This document shows positions 43,892 through 54,166 of a stretch of DNA of 64,000 nucleotides, piece by piece. Source of the stretch: Chondrus crispus (lineage: Eukaryota > Rhodophyta > Florideophyceae > Gigartinales > Gigartinaceae); contig NW_005179219.1 of assembly GCF_000350225.1 (NCBI RefSeq), positions 1 through 64,000 of the forward strand. Direction: 5' to 3'. The notes beneath the pieces are model-generated. The model was not told the DNA's origin. It ran no database searches and was given only the letters and a program-made list of their open reading frames with translations. Position 1 is the first letter of the stretch. Every line of letters begins with the position of its first letter. A program made the translations under genes and the position numbers.

Positions 43892-45046
43892 TCTCGTCCA
43901 GGATCAGCGAATTTGGTCGATTTCAGTATGCTTTGCTTTGTCGATCTGTGCTGGAGCTGTCGGATGGTCGGAAATTGTGTGTTTCCGACAGCAAGGCGAA
44001 TTGTTGGTGTCGTACACGTACTTCCTATAGCGAAATGAAGTTGACACCTAGGCTGAATATGTCAAAAAGCTTTACCCTGAAGCAGCCTTCCATGAAGTCG
44101 GAGAGCACCTCACATACCCTTCCGGACTGGCTCTTCGTGCAATATGTTAGAGACTGCTCTGTGCCAGAATACAGCTACAGTAGAATATGGATGCCTTGTG
44201 AGTGTGCTGCGTGTTATGGGAATAGCCTGCGCCTGAATGGATATCTCGCAGAGCTGAGGCGGAGCTACCCCAGAAGGCGCAACACTGTTTCCTATTGGAC
44301 GACGGCCGAAGTCGAGCTGCAATGAACGCAGCTGCGCGGACAATCTCGGCGATATCCACGGTGAAAAAGTTCTAGGACTTTTATTGTACAAGAAGCGAAT
44401 ACGGACATGTTCAAATAAACTGCAAAGTGTTTCGGCGTGTCGATGGATGTAGGCGTCGAGATGGGTTTGGCTCTTTAAATCCCTGCTTCCCAAGATGGAT
44501 CCAGAAGAGCAATCCTGTTGAGCGACCGAGACGAAATTGTTTTTGCAACTATCGGTGCCGTCACATATTATTGAGCAGCGCAGTATGCTGCCGCCCTCGG
44601 CGAAGGACAAAGGTTGCTAAGACCACGGGAGGCAGTCGTAGTCTTCATTTGCTTCCGCTCAGAATTGACGGCGAGCGCAGCGGCGTGGACCCCGGAGTAC
44701 CCTGGTACTGTACTACAGTACATTGCATCTCTGTCTCGGTGGAGGCGGTATTTCAAAAATATCGTACTCACCATACAGTTCAGATACTGTAGCGCAAAAA
44801 AGCCTCAATCAAACGGTGCAGGACCTCTCACAAGTCGCGTCGTGTAAAAAATACAGAGCCAGATTTCAGATTTTTGGGGCCTGGCTCTTTGAGGTTGACC
44901 AACGGAACGACATGTTCCTTGGCTTTAGCTACATCGTAGTTGCTTCACGGTTGGGGTTGACTCGCGCACTTCAACCGTGTAGAACCCGAAGGCCTTCTCT
45001 TCTGCAGGACCAACAATCGCGACCGCCAGGGATCAAGCCATTGACA
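43892..45046. other. Intergenic region
   Basis: Frames on both strands up to 168 codons overlap each other and show no domain. It contains GTACTGTACTACAGTAC at about 44703-44720. An in-frame upstream ATG (44911) for the next gene lies here. Confidence 0.5.
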
Positions 45047-46199
45047 ATGGCTACCGAGCTTGAGAAGTCGACAGCCAATCTCAAGCTGAGCCAGACGCGA
45101 TCCTTGTATCCACCCATTAACCCCTACAAGGTGGCCTTTGTTGATGTTTCTGATATTCACACCGTCTACTACGAAGTTTCTGGAAACCCAAATGGCATTC
45201 CGGTCTGCTTCATTCATGGTGGCCCGGGCGGAGGCACCGTCGATGCTCACCGTCGGTTTTTCAATCCCGAAAGTAAGAACAGTTCCTTTTGAGCGATAGC
45301 CGCTCCTCCAATACTTACTAGGCGATTGAAAGCGAGAACTTCTGACATATGTCTGTTATTCAGTATACAAAATCATCTTATTTGATCAGAGAGGTTGCGG
45401 GAGGTCAAGGCCTGCTGCAAACCTGCAGGAGAATACGACATGGGCGTTAATAGATGACATGGAGAGAATCCGAGAAGAACTGTCTATCGAATCCTGGGTT
45501 CTCTTTGGTGGTAGCTGGGGCTCGACCTTGTCCGTTGCCTATGCTCAGTGTCATCCAGACCGAGTTTTAGCGTTGATTTTGCGTGGAATATTCATGATTC
45601 GTGAGCAAGAGCTGTCGTGGTTATACGAGCGCAATGGGGCTGCCATGTTGTATCCTGAGCCATTTCAACGGTACTTGGCAGGGTTACCGGAACGTCTGCG
45701 CAGCGCGAGAAGCCTCATGACAGCTTATCACAGTATTCTGAGCAACGAGAAGGCTTCTGTGGAGAGAAAGACTGCGGCCAACGCATGGACGAAGTGGGAG
45801 CAAACTTTGTCGACATTCCCCAAACCTGGTGAGGTGGATGAAGCAGACAGCGCAAAATATACAGACGAGGAAAACCTAGCGTTCGCGAGGATTGAAAGCC
45901 ATTACTTTGTCAATCGCGGCTTTGTTGAGGAAGACGGTTTTTTGATATCGGAAGAGCAGATGAAAAAAATTCGCCATATTCGCACCGTCATTGTGCAGGG
46001 CCGGTGGGATATGGTTTGTCCTCGTAAAACTGCGTTCGATCTGGCCCAGAAGTTCCATGGAAATGCGGAGGTTGTGATTGTGGAAAACGCTGGCCACTCT
46101 ACTTTTGAATCGGGTATTGAGCAGGAGCTCCTGCAAGCGACCGAAACAATAGGGGAAGAGTTTAAAAGTATGTGCAATGGTACGGTCGCTGACCGATGA
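45047..46199 (+). CDS. Proline iminopeptidase (alpha/beta hydrolase, peptidase S33)
   Basis: Two exons, 45047-45272 and 45364-46199, join in frame to 353 residues, a normal length for the family. It releases N-terminal proline from peptides. HGGPGG (57-62) forms the oxyanion region; FDQRGCGRS (82-90) is the family signature; the nucleophile is S126 in GGSWGS; the acid is D291 (GRWDMVCP) and the base H320 (NAGHS). All are present. ATG 45047 is preferred; an in-frame upstream ATG at 44911 would add 45 residues with Arg/Ser/Leu content that could be an organelle presequence. The only clear intron in this window lies here. Confidence 0.92.
45273..45363 (+). other. Intron of the proline iminopeptidase gene (91 bp)
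   Basis: GTAAGAAC donor and TTATTCAG acceptor, with a TTCTGAC branch-like sequence about 20 bp upstream of the acceptor. Removing it restores NPE-IYKIILFDQRG, which matches the family. Confidence 0.9.
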
Positions 46200-48037
46200 A
46201 GCAGACTTTGAGGCTTCTAGAGATTGACTGCGGTGAATACCGAAAGCAACTATTCGAAAGAATTGGCCAACCGTTTCTGCAACTGAGTGATAGGCGAGAG
46301 AGGAAAACTTTCGAAGTAATGATTTTCTCTTGAGTAAGAGGTTTCAAGACATGCACCGCGGTTCACAAAATGTACAACTCTAATCGGGTTCTAATGCCCA
46401 AAGCTTAGAGAACGCTACAGCGAGGCATCCGACCCCGCGATTAAGACTTCAGACGATGCGGACACGCTAAAGTATTGACCTGCGCAACGGAGCTGCTGTA
46501 GTTTTGTTCCTCATCTCGACGGTGCTGCCAGCAACTACATTTTGCCTAAACGCTGTTTGTACATGTTTAATATTTGCATACCTCGTTCACACCTGGTCAA
46601 GCAGTAGCGAGAGTGCAATCTACAGTATTCACTGCTACTCTAGGGCGAATGCGGGTGGCTTGAAGTGACATGAATGCACAATACCTAATTCAGCCGATAG
46701 CCTCGTGCTGAGTGCCACGGGATTGTTTTCAATTGTGGTGGCGATGAACATACAATGCGCACATTTGGCAGCATCATGACACAGCCGAAACGATGCCGCA
46801 CAGCTTGCATATCTCCATTTTTCTTCGATGCTCAAGACTGCCAAAGAATCCCACAAACATTGACGAGACATGAAAACGTAAGCCGCACGAAATGCAGTCA
46901 TGTCAGGCCTGTTGTATTCAACACTCTTGACTTCGTCATTGGCCTTGAAGCAGTTTGAATTGGGTTGTTATCTAGAGACTTTGTGCCTGCACGTTTTGGA
47001 TATAAAGGAGGTATCAATCAGCTGCTTCATCTTTCTTCCACGCCAGTAGAGGTTGCGTATGTCTCCAAGTTCATGGACCACAACTCTTTGATGCAGCACG
47101 AGCCCCACCGTAGGAGTAGGGGGCCCACGAAATCAGGAAGAAAGCTAAAGACAGAGTGACTCCCGACGTAAATGATATGCGTGGTTGCAATTCTGAATGA
47201 ACGCTGCGCGATCACAGCTGTGGACTTAAGCGAAGCTTTTCCACCGTCATCGGCCGCATAGTAGAAAAAAATTGCGTACACTACCAGCCATACATTGCTT
47301 TGTTTCCACTCACAGCCACAAAGAGGGCCTTGTAAAGTTGACATCTGCTCCTTTATGCATTTCATAGGCCAGAAAGCCTTTAGCTTGATCATCTTGTCGG
47401 ACACCACGGGAAAGAAAATCCGCCCGGACTCTGTCGTTTTGTTTTGGCCACCGCTTGCGTATTTGCAGGCGCGATCTTGAGTGCAGGAAGGTACAGATGT
47501 GTTGAAATTAGCGTTGGGGACTTCTTCCCATCTTCCCGTGTCGTGATTAAAACCCAGGTCATAGGTATAGCCCCCTCGCCTGCACCCAAACCGTTTCCTC
47601 GTAACCCGTTTTCATGCATTGGAGTAGTCTTTGGACAACCGGTGCCATACACTTCGAAGCTTTTGGAGACTTTTAAGGGCCGTGCAAGTTCTCCAGTTTT
47701 CATGCCGACAAAAATTTGCGCGTGGGCTCATCGCTTTCCTTCGCAGAGTATCAATTTCTGCAGCATGTCGACAATGAGCCGGAGAATCATTGTTTTCGGT
47801 CGTACTGTAGGTAGACTCAGTGCATTGTGGTGGTGTTTACGAAAAGCCAGTGTACACTCGCGCCACAAGAACAGATCGCTTATCACGTCCATTTTGCAAT
47901 TAAGAAGTATTCGGGAAGATATATCACGCACACTCCATCTACACTCGGATCTGGTTTCCCTGTATTCTAGCAGGTTTTTCGTCTTGCTTAGACTTAGAGC
48001 CTATGTAGTTTCATTCCATTACACATGAGCTATTGTT
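46200..48037. other. Intergenic region, no convincing gene
   Basis: Minus-strand frames at 47389-47703 and 47728-47931 are protein-like in composition, but I cannot tie them to a family or to each other. Confidence 0.4.
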
Positions 48038-48499
48038 TTAAGAAAGAACGATAAATGCATCGCCTCTAAGGTAGGATCCCTTGACCTTCTGAGAGACACC
48101 CTGTAACAGCAAATGAGTTTGATAGAGACCCTTCCTGCAAGTCTTTTCGCACAGGTGGCACACTCCGTCGCTTACTGGCACTTCCAGTTTTTCACCCAAA
48201 CCTTTAGCATAATGACTATGCAATCCGGCCACAGAAGCAAAGTGTTTCTGTGAGTGTAGCAGAGGAGTTTCACACACAGAAACAAGTTGCTTCAATGACA
48301 TGACCGCGTCCAGAAAATCATTACGTCTTGTGTAGACAAGTTTATGCTGATGAAACAGACTATCTAAATAGCGAGGATGACCACTGTGGTGGCATGACAC
48401 GATGCGTACGATGGTGTAAGCCTTCAGTTGCCACGTGTGGCTGTTTGTGGTGTAAGAATAGTTTACACCTGCAAGTACGGCGCTGGCGCCGTTGACTGT
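48038..48499 (-). CDS. Unidentified open frame crossing the left repeat of the DIRS-like element
   Basis: The frame is 153 codons, open from a stop at 48500-48502, with no ATG until well inside, so a 5' exon or splice site would be needed. It reads YTIVRIVSCHHSGHPRYLDS inside the 235-bp repeat and continues without a break as RRNDFLDAVMSLKQLVSVCE outside it. Near the end is a Cys-x2-Cys (GVCHLCEKTC). Reading through the element boundary suggests that this may be an interrupted host gene. Chance openness cannot be ruled out. Confidence 0.3.
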   Translation of the reverse strand, partial: TVNGASAVLAGVNYSYTTNSHTWQLKAYTIVRIVSCHHSGHPRYLDSLFHQHKLVYTRRNDFLDAVMSLKQLVSVCETPLLHSQKHFASVAGLHSHYAKGLGEKLEVPVSDGVCHLCEKTCRKGLYQTHLLLQGVSQKVKGSYLRGDAFIVLS

Positions 48500-48558
48500 C
48501 TACAAGTGGCGTTCGAGACCCGCTGTTTTGCGACGGCGGGCATACCTCTCTCTTTCCC
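48324..48558. repeat. Left 235-bp direct repeat of the DIRS-like element
   Basis: Matches 52483-52717 with one difference (A at 48544, G at 52703). It starts CGTCTTGTGTAGACAAG and ends CCTCTCTCTTTCCC. An imperfect hairpin CTCTCTT/AAGAGAG sits on its right edge. Confidence 0.95.
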
Positions 48559-48696
48559 AAGAGAGTCCCCAGCAATTCTGGCGGTAGGCACTTTCAAGCG
48601 GTCAAAAGAATCGGACCAAACACTCTCGCGAGTGAAGCAACGAACACAACTAGCTCTCCCCCTCACTTTTTCCTTCACCTCTGCACAGCGACTGTT

Positions 48697-49380
48697 ATGG
48701 CAGATAATCCATTCGCCACAAGCAGCGCGCTCGTCCGGGAGGTTTTGGTCAAGGCCGCCGAAATTGGTAAGGGGAAGTCACTCGAGGAGGCCGGACTAGA
48801 TCCGAAATGGCTCCGCTCTTACGGCCTATTCGCGAGGCGCTGCCGGGATGACAAGGACTTTGGGGTCACACCCTACCCTTTTGAGCAAGGGCCCGGCGTT
48901 GGGGCGCTCACTGGTGGGTTCTTCGAACATCGTGAGTGGCCCCTGCGTCGCGCCATGGAGAAGCATTCTAGCCTTCGGGCTGTCGCAGAGTACGAAGCCA
49001 ACTACGTCAACGCGGCGGGATACTGGATGGCTTTCCACGAAGCCGCATTGGACCTGCGGCAGGAAGCAATCGTGGAGAAGGACGAAGATGCGGCCTTGCA
49101 GTGCGACGTGTGGGCTGGTGTGTCCAATCGATATGGATTGCGGGTTGTCGGCCTCCGCGCCGAGTTCTACAAGATGTCAGCTAAAGATCCAACCTACGCC
49201 AAGCTCGTGATGCCTACGTTAGAAAGGCGGAACGAGATGGCAGCTGCGGATGACTTGCAGGAGTCGATGAGCAAGTTGGAAACCCACCTGTCGACCCAAC
49301 TCATGAAGGCAGTAGCCACCCTGAGTGCCAGCAACGCGACGAAGCGTGCTGGTAAAGGTGGCGCTGCTGGGGAGAAGTAG
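48697..49380 (+). CDS. Gag-like protein of the DIRS-like element
   Basis: The protein is 227 residues, starting at ATG 48697, 139 bp after the left repeat. It is helical and charged, with no zinc knuckle. The order gag then RT, with the RT frame overlapping by 56 nt in the +1 frame, supports this role. I base the call on position, not on a domain hit. Confidence 0.65.
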   Translation: MADNPFATSSALVREVLVKAAEIGKGKSLEEAGLDPKWLRSYGLFARRCRDDKDFGVTPYPFEQGPGVGALTGGFFEHREWPLRRAMEKHSSLRAVAEYEANYVNAAGYWMAFHEAALDLRQEAIVEKDEDAALQCDVWAGVSNRYGLRVVGLRAEFYKMSAKDPTYAKLVMPTLERRNEMAAADDLQESMSKLETHLSTQLMKAVATLSASNATKRAGKGGAAGEK

Positions 49381-51367
49381 TCCAATTGGTACCCGACGCC
49401 CTCTCTGGAGCGAGACGCAGCGGTGCGTCGAGGGATGGCGTCATTTGGGTTGTTCGGAGTTCTTACTCCGCGCGATCCGCTTCGGGATCTTCGACCCCCC
49501 CAAGGCTGCGTTTGTGCCCGGCGAGGGCTTGGAGCTGGGAGAGATCCCGCAGACCGAGGAGGACAAGGCCTTTGCTGCTGTCGACCTCGCAGAAGGATGC
49601 CGCTCTGGCATCTACAAGGAGGTAACACAGGAGCATGCTGCTCGAGCGAGACAGGAAGGAGCAGTTATATCCTCGAGTTTTGTGGTTTGGCAGGACGGGC
49701 CGGAAGGGAGGAAGGGCCGGTTTATTGTGAACCTGGCTTTGCAGTCCAAGAAGTGGCCGAAAGGGACCGTCAAGATGGACTCCATAGCGCGGTTTGCAAT
49801 GGATCTTCAGCAGGGCGACCATCTACTGTCCATGGACATCGCAAAGGGGTACCGGCATTTCCGCCTGCACCCTACGATGAGGGATTGGTTCCTATTTCGT
49901 TGGGAGGGCCGGTACTATCAGTGTGTGGCATTGCCCTTTGGATGGGGCAGGTCACCACTGTGGTTCACGCAACTAATGCGTCCCTTCTTAGGGGAGCTAC
50001 GTCAGCGACACGGATTCCGCGTGTTGGGTTATCTCGACGACTTTCTCATCGCGCCATCTCCGTACGGCGTGGTGGCAGGTCGGGCTCACTGTGTGGAGGC
50101 CAAAAGGTGCATCGAACGTCTACTATCTTGTCTCGGATTGAAACGGCATCCGACGAAGGGAGAGTGGAAGGGCTCTACGACTGTAGAACATCTGGGGGTG
50201 AGGGTAGACACGGAAGCAATGCGATTCTACGTCACTCCGCACAAGGTGAAGAAAGTACAGTCTTTAGCGCGGAAAATGCTGAAGGAAGTTCGGTTAGGGC
50301 GTCGTTGGGTTACCAGGAAGGCGATATCACACCTCTGTGGTGTGTGCGTGTCGCTCATGCTCGCTATGCCGTGGGCCAGATTCTATACAAGGTCGCTGTA
50401 TTGCGACATGGGAAGTGGTCGGCCCAGAGATGCACGAGGCCGAGTGCGCCTCAGCCACCAGAGCGTGCGAGACCTGCTGAAGTGGCAAACGCTGACGCGG
50501 GAGGAGCTGGCCGGGCGCCCCCTGGTACCACGGAAGCCAACTACCGCCATTCACTCCGACGCAGCGGACGTCGGTTGGGGTGGTACGCTCAATTCGCAAG
50601 ACTTGCGTCCTGGTGTATCGGGACAGTGGCAGGCTCAAGGCATCTGGAGTTGGCAAGATCGAGTCGAGAGCATCAGCTACAGGGAGCTAAAGGCGATACG
50701 CCTCCTATTGACAGGCAGCTTGGGCAAGCGTGTGGTACAAGAAGGACACAAGAATGTTCTCCTGCACGTGGACAACCAAGCTGTGGTTCATATCACGAAC
50801 TCCTTTGTCCCGGCAAGTCGCCCGATGATGCGGGAGCTACGTCGATTGAAGGTCGTGTTGGAGCGGCTAGGTGTCCAGATCCGATCCGAATGGATTCCGT
50901 CGGTGGCCAATCGGTTCGCAGACGCCCTGTCGCGACGCTTCCCACGCGGCGACTTGCAGATCCGACGGCAGCTGCGGCGTTCCGTTCAGGCTGGAATGCA
51001 AGCGCCAACCGATGTGTTCCCGTACCGTCCGGCAGGGGAACACCCAGTCCAGCTCCGGCGGCAAGCGTACGCAGAGCTGGCATCGTCGTGGTCGGAAACA
51101 GAGGTCAGGTTCCTATGCCCACCGGTGGATCTTCTTCATGCAACTGTGCACAAGCTGCGGACGACTCAGGCACCCGCAGTGTTGCTGATGCCAGACTGGC
51201 CACATCAGCCGTGGCATGCGGCAGCGATGCAGCTGGCATCGCGAGTCGAGGTGCTGGCATGCTCGGCTCAAGAGGTATGGTCGGGACACCGGAACATCAA
51301 CGAGAAGTGGAAGGTCCTAATGTTGGACGTCAACCTCGAACAAGCGCACGGGCAGCGCATCGCATGA
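49325..51367 (+). CDS. Reverse transcriptase-RNase H of the DIRS-like element
   Basis: The frame is 680 codons with no ATG at the 5' edge (first codon GTG), so translation likely arrives by +1 frameshift from gag or by reinitiation. RT motifs: GRFIVNLALQSK near 131-142, LSMDIAKGYRHFRL 168-181 and the catalytic GYLDDFLIA 235-243. RNase H follows with D412 (SDAADVGWGG), E454 (YRELKA), D483 (HVDNQA) and NRFADALSR near 543-551. The C-terminal block MPDWPHQPWH is common in DIRS/Ngaro Pol. The end overlaps the recombinase start as ATGA. Confidence 0.92.
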   Translation: MPATRRSVLVKVALLGRSSPIGTRRPLWSETQRCVEGWRHLGCSEFLLRAIRFGIFDPPKAAFVPGEGLELGEIPQTEEDKAFAAVDLAEGCRSGIYKEVTQEHAARARQEGAVISSSFVVWQDGPEGRKGRFIVNLALQSKKWPKGTVKMDSIARFAMDLQQGDHLLSMDIAKGYRHFRLHPTMRDWFLFRWEGRYYQCVALPFGWGRSPLWFTQLMRPFLGELRQRHGFRVLGYLDDFLIAPSPYGVVAGRAHCVEAKRCIERLLSCLGLKRHPTKGEWKGSTTVEHLGVRVDTEAMRFYVTPHKVKKVQSLARKMLKEVRLGRRWVTRKAISHLCGVCVSLMLAMPWARFYTRSLYCDMGSGRPRDARGRVRLSHQSVRDLLKWQTLTREELAGRPLVPRKPTTAIHSDAADVGWGGTLNSQDLRPGVSGQWQAQGIWSWQDRVESISYRELKAIRLLLTGSLGKRVVQEGHKNVLLHVDNQAVVHITNSFVPASRPMMRELRRLKVVLERLGVQIRSEWIPSVANRFADALSRRFPRGDLQIRRQLRRSVQAGMQAPTDVFPYRPAGEHPVQLRRQAYAELASSWSETEVRFLCPPVDLLHATVHKLRTTQAPAVLLMPDWPHQPWHAAAMQLASRVEVLACSAQEVWSGHRNINEKWKVLMLDVNLEQAHGQRIA

Positions 51368-52434
51368 TAGCGGCCGATGAAGCGGTGCGTCGGATTGGGA
51401 CAATGCCGGCCACAGATGGGCTGCTTCGCTCGGCCTTGTTACTGCGAGAGTACGCCTGGAGCTCTCGTACTAATGCTACTCGGAGTTCTCAATGGAGAGC
51501 TTGGGTCCTTTTCTGCGAAGCTGAGGACCGACCCGTCTTGCCTGTCACTGAAGCTCACCTGGTAGCGTTCATTGGATGGCTGGCGGCGGAGCGGGAGGCG
51601 GGACGCCGTGCAGTCTCGAGCACATCCATTCCGCAGTACCTAAGTGCAGTGAGGCAGATGCAACTACACGCGTTGGGGGTCGCGGTGCCGGACTTTCCGC
51701 TTGTCCCGGCTGTAGCACGCGCCTATGCACGCTGGGAAGAAGAGAGATTCCCCCAACGTGAGGTGCGCTGCGGAGTCCCAGCAAACGTCATGCAGCGGAT
51801 ATGGGGCTTAGGCATGTGCACGACCTCCCCCTCCATTTTACGTGATGCTTCTTGCTGTCTCTTTGCGTACTGCATGAACGGACTCCGTGAGAGCTCTGTA
51901 CTCTCGCTACTAGCCGAGCATGTGACCTGTGCGGATCACGTCGTCACTGCTCGGCTGTCAGTCGTGAAGTGGAGACAGGCGAGTCAAGTTTCATTGGTCT
52001 CATACCACCGCTGGGACGATCTGCCATCACCGATAGATCTTTGGATCAGGTGGCGACATGCGCGCGGCAACCACGTGAGGTTCTTTGCGCTCGAGGGGGA
52101 AGGTACTGCGCTGTCTTCCGGGGCCATGACGCGGTCCCTTCATCAATGTCTCGCTCTGGTCGGGGCCGGTCCTCCGCCTGGGGGAAAGTTCACCTCGCAC
52201 TCCCTAAGGATTGGGGCGCACACCGAGCAGGTGTTGCTCGGAATTCCGATGGAGGTGCGGCTGTCGCGTTTTGGATGGGGACCCAGGAGCGACGAGATGG
52301 CAGCTCTTTATTTTGACCGCACAATTCGAGTATCCTCCGCATCATTCTGGATATTCGGTCCTGGCTGTTCCTCTGCTTCGCACGCTCCGACCATGACTGC
52401 TGCCAGCCCGCCTGTCGGCGGGCCGTCGTCGTGA
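51364..52434 (+). CDS. Tyrosine recombinase of the DIRS-like element
   Basis: The protein is 356 residues. It integrates the circular cDNA by site-specific recombination. An N-terminal SAM-like core-binding domain (about 20-120) precedes the catalytic domain. Catalytic residues: R175 (MNGLRESSV), H279-x-x-R282 (SHSLRIGA), W305 (FGWGPRS) and nucleophile Y316 (ALYFDRT). The ATG at 51364 overlaps the RT stop codon as ATGA, a termination-reinitiation layout. The same frame is open a further 1.9 kb upstream through the RT gene, which is unusual but most likely without meaning. Confidence 0.9.
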   Translation: MIAADEAVRRIGTMPATDGLLRSALLLREYAWSSRTNATRSSQWRAWVLFCEAEDRPVLPVTEAHLVAFIGWLAAEREAGRRAVSSTSIPQYLSAVRQMQLHALGVAVPDFPLVPAVARAYARWEEERFPQREVRCGVPANVMQRIWGLGMCTTSPSILRDASCCLFAYCMNGLRESSVLSLLAEHVTCADHVVTARLSVVKWRQASQVSLVSYHRWDDLPSPIDLWIRWRHARGNHVRFFALEGEGTALSSGAMTRSLHQCLALVGAGPPPGGKFTSHSLRIGAHTEQVLLGIPMEVRLSRFGWGPRSDEMAALYFDRTIRVSSASFWIFGPGCSSASHAPTMTAASPPVGGPSS

Positions 52435-52482
52435 CTTTGCACGCCTCCGGATTCATCCTACGTTCTGAAGTGTTGGAAGTTT

Positions 52483-52717
52483 CGTCTTGTGTAGACAAGT
52501 TTATGCTGATGAAACAGACTATCTAAATAGCGAGGATGACCACTGTGGTGGCATGACACGATGCGTACGATGGTGTAAGCCTTCAGTTGCCACGTGTGGC
52601 TGTTTGTGGTGTAAGAATAGTTTACACCTGCAAGTACGGCGCTGGCGCCGTTGACTGTCTACAAGTGGCGTTCGAGACCCGCTGTTTTGCGACGGCGGGC
52701 ATGCCTCTCTCTTTCCC
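52483..52717. repeat. Right 235-bp direct repeat of the DIRS-like element
   Basis: Copy of 48324-48558 with one base change. It starts 48 bp after the recombinase stop codon. Confidence 0.95.
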
Positions 52718-54165
52718 CGTCCCTCCCTCCCTTGGAGCCTCCACTACCTGCCTCTCTCTTTACTGTTGCGGTTTTTTATGATGTGTTTTGCCAAGCAACC
52801 ACAGTAGAAACAAGGGAACTGTAAGCAAGTCTGGTTCCGGCTTCGTATAAATAGGGAAACGGAATGTCACGGGGGCGGGTGGGATGGGTATCCCTCAAGG
52901 GAGGGGGGTGTGGAGGAAGCCGCGACGTGGTCGCGAGTTCGATCCCCCCCCCCCACTTTTAGGTAATTGTGTTTGATTCTATGTGGTAGGCACTCCCTGA
53001 TTCGGGAGGTGGCCGTGGGTACTCCGCCACATACTTGCTACAGTCTTTTGATTAAACCAAAATTGTTTCACAACTGTACAGTATTTTCCGTCTCTAATGT
53101 AGTTTTAAACACGGCAAGTGCTTCGCAACGGCAGCGCTCTTCAGAGTTAACCAAGTCATATCAAGAATATCAACAGCCTTACGGTCATTTCCCATGCTGA
53201 TGCTGCATTAGTCATTCTGAATACGGAAAGATATCTATGTGGTTCTTGATGCAAATTCGTTTTGTGCACTTTTGCATTCCACACTACTCTCTCCTCCCTT
53301 AATGACAGCTCTGTACTTACACGGAATGCAAGATCTGTCCCAGTATAGTCATTCCACGAGTTCTTTCACAAGCCGACGCATTTCTTATCAAAAGTATGGT
53401 GCTCGAGCATTATAAGTTTGATTGTCACTAGTCACCCATGTGTTAGACTAGTATGAAGTGAAATTATTTGAAGGCCAGGGAAACCCCGCAACATTAGAAG
53501 TATGTATATGGCTGTTTGACGTATTGTTCTTCTCCTGAAAGGGAATTGCAAGGCAGGAGAGACGTGGTCATGCAGCGACAAGTCGTCGTGTGTCAATTGT
53601 TAGATGAAGACTGCAGTACTTCGGGATTTCGAGTCCAACCCAAAGCAGGCGCCTTCGGAAGGCTTATCCGTCTTTGAACACAAACAAGGATTGCACGGTT
53701 GCCTTAATGTTATGTTACATGTAGAAATGAACCTCTCTGACGGTTCACTTTTGTAATTAGAGCAACCCCACCGCATCGATTCTATTGATTCTATTGATTG
53801 ATTCTATTCTATATATTTATGGGCTCAAAGATAGGAGTGCGCCGGCGGACTAGCGAAAACAATAGAAATGTCACGCTCATAAATCAAACTTTTGGCACTG
53901 TAATTGAATTGCGTAGAAAACACGAAATCTGCAATTCACCGCCGTGACAAGATTGGATCGTCAATTAGCCGCCGTCGACAAGATTGGATCGTCAGTTTGC
54001 CGCCGTCGCCGTCGCGCCGCGCAGCAACCCTAAAACGTTTCAAGAATCCAATCTAAAAATTACTAATCCGGCACGCCGAGTAACTTAAAATCTACCCAAG
54101 AGCTGCACAGCGCAAGATCTTACCCCCGGGTTCACGCAAGGCTCTCCCACGCCAACTGCAGCTAT
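52718..54165. other. Intergenic region with TATA-like box
   Basis: TATAAATAG at 52846-52854 could be a promoter element. A pyrimidine-rich stretch lies at 52718-52765 and a C13 run at about 52947-52959. At 53785-53815 there are short TTGATTCTA repeats. No gene is recognised. Confidence 0.45.
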
Positions 54166-54166
54166 C

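Larger units (their letters stand above)
48324..52717 (+). mobile_element. DIRS/Ngaro-like tyrosine-recombinase retrotransposon
   Basis: The element is 4.4 kb, flanked by 235-bp direct repeats, and encodes Gag, RT-RNase H and a tyrosine recombinase in overlapping frames, with no DDE integrase or protease. That gene set is diagnostic of the DIRS order (YR retrotransposons). I see no methyltransferase domain, which points to the Ngaro/PAT side. Typical Ngaro/PAT elements have split repeats (A1...B1A2B2); here I see only one plain pair, so either the ends are LTR-like or the repeat is not the real terminus. No target duplication is evident. All three frames are open, so the copy may be functional. 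Confidence 0.85.

Noticed and set aside
47389..48028. Frames of 104 codons (minus) and 194 codons (plus)
   Set aside because: They overlap on opposite strands and neither shows a family motif.
49423..51363. Long frame upstream of the recombinase, making a 1003-codon frame
   Set aside because: It is the out-of-frame reading of the RT-RNase H gene; only the part from 51364 has recombinase motifs.
52870..52962. tRNA-like sequence with a B-box-like GAGTTCGATCC
   Set aside because: Acceptor and T stems do not pair and the 3' part is a long C run; not a tRNA.
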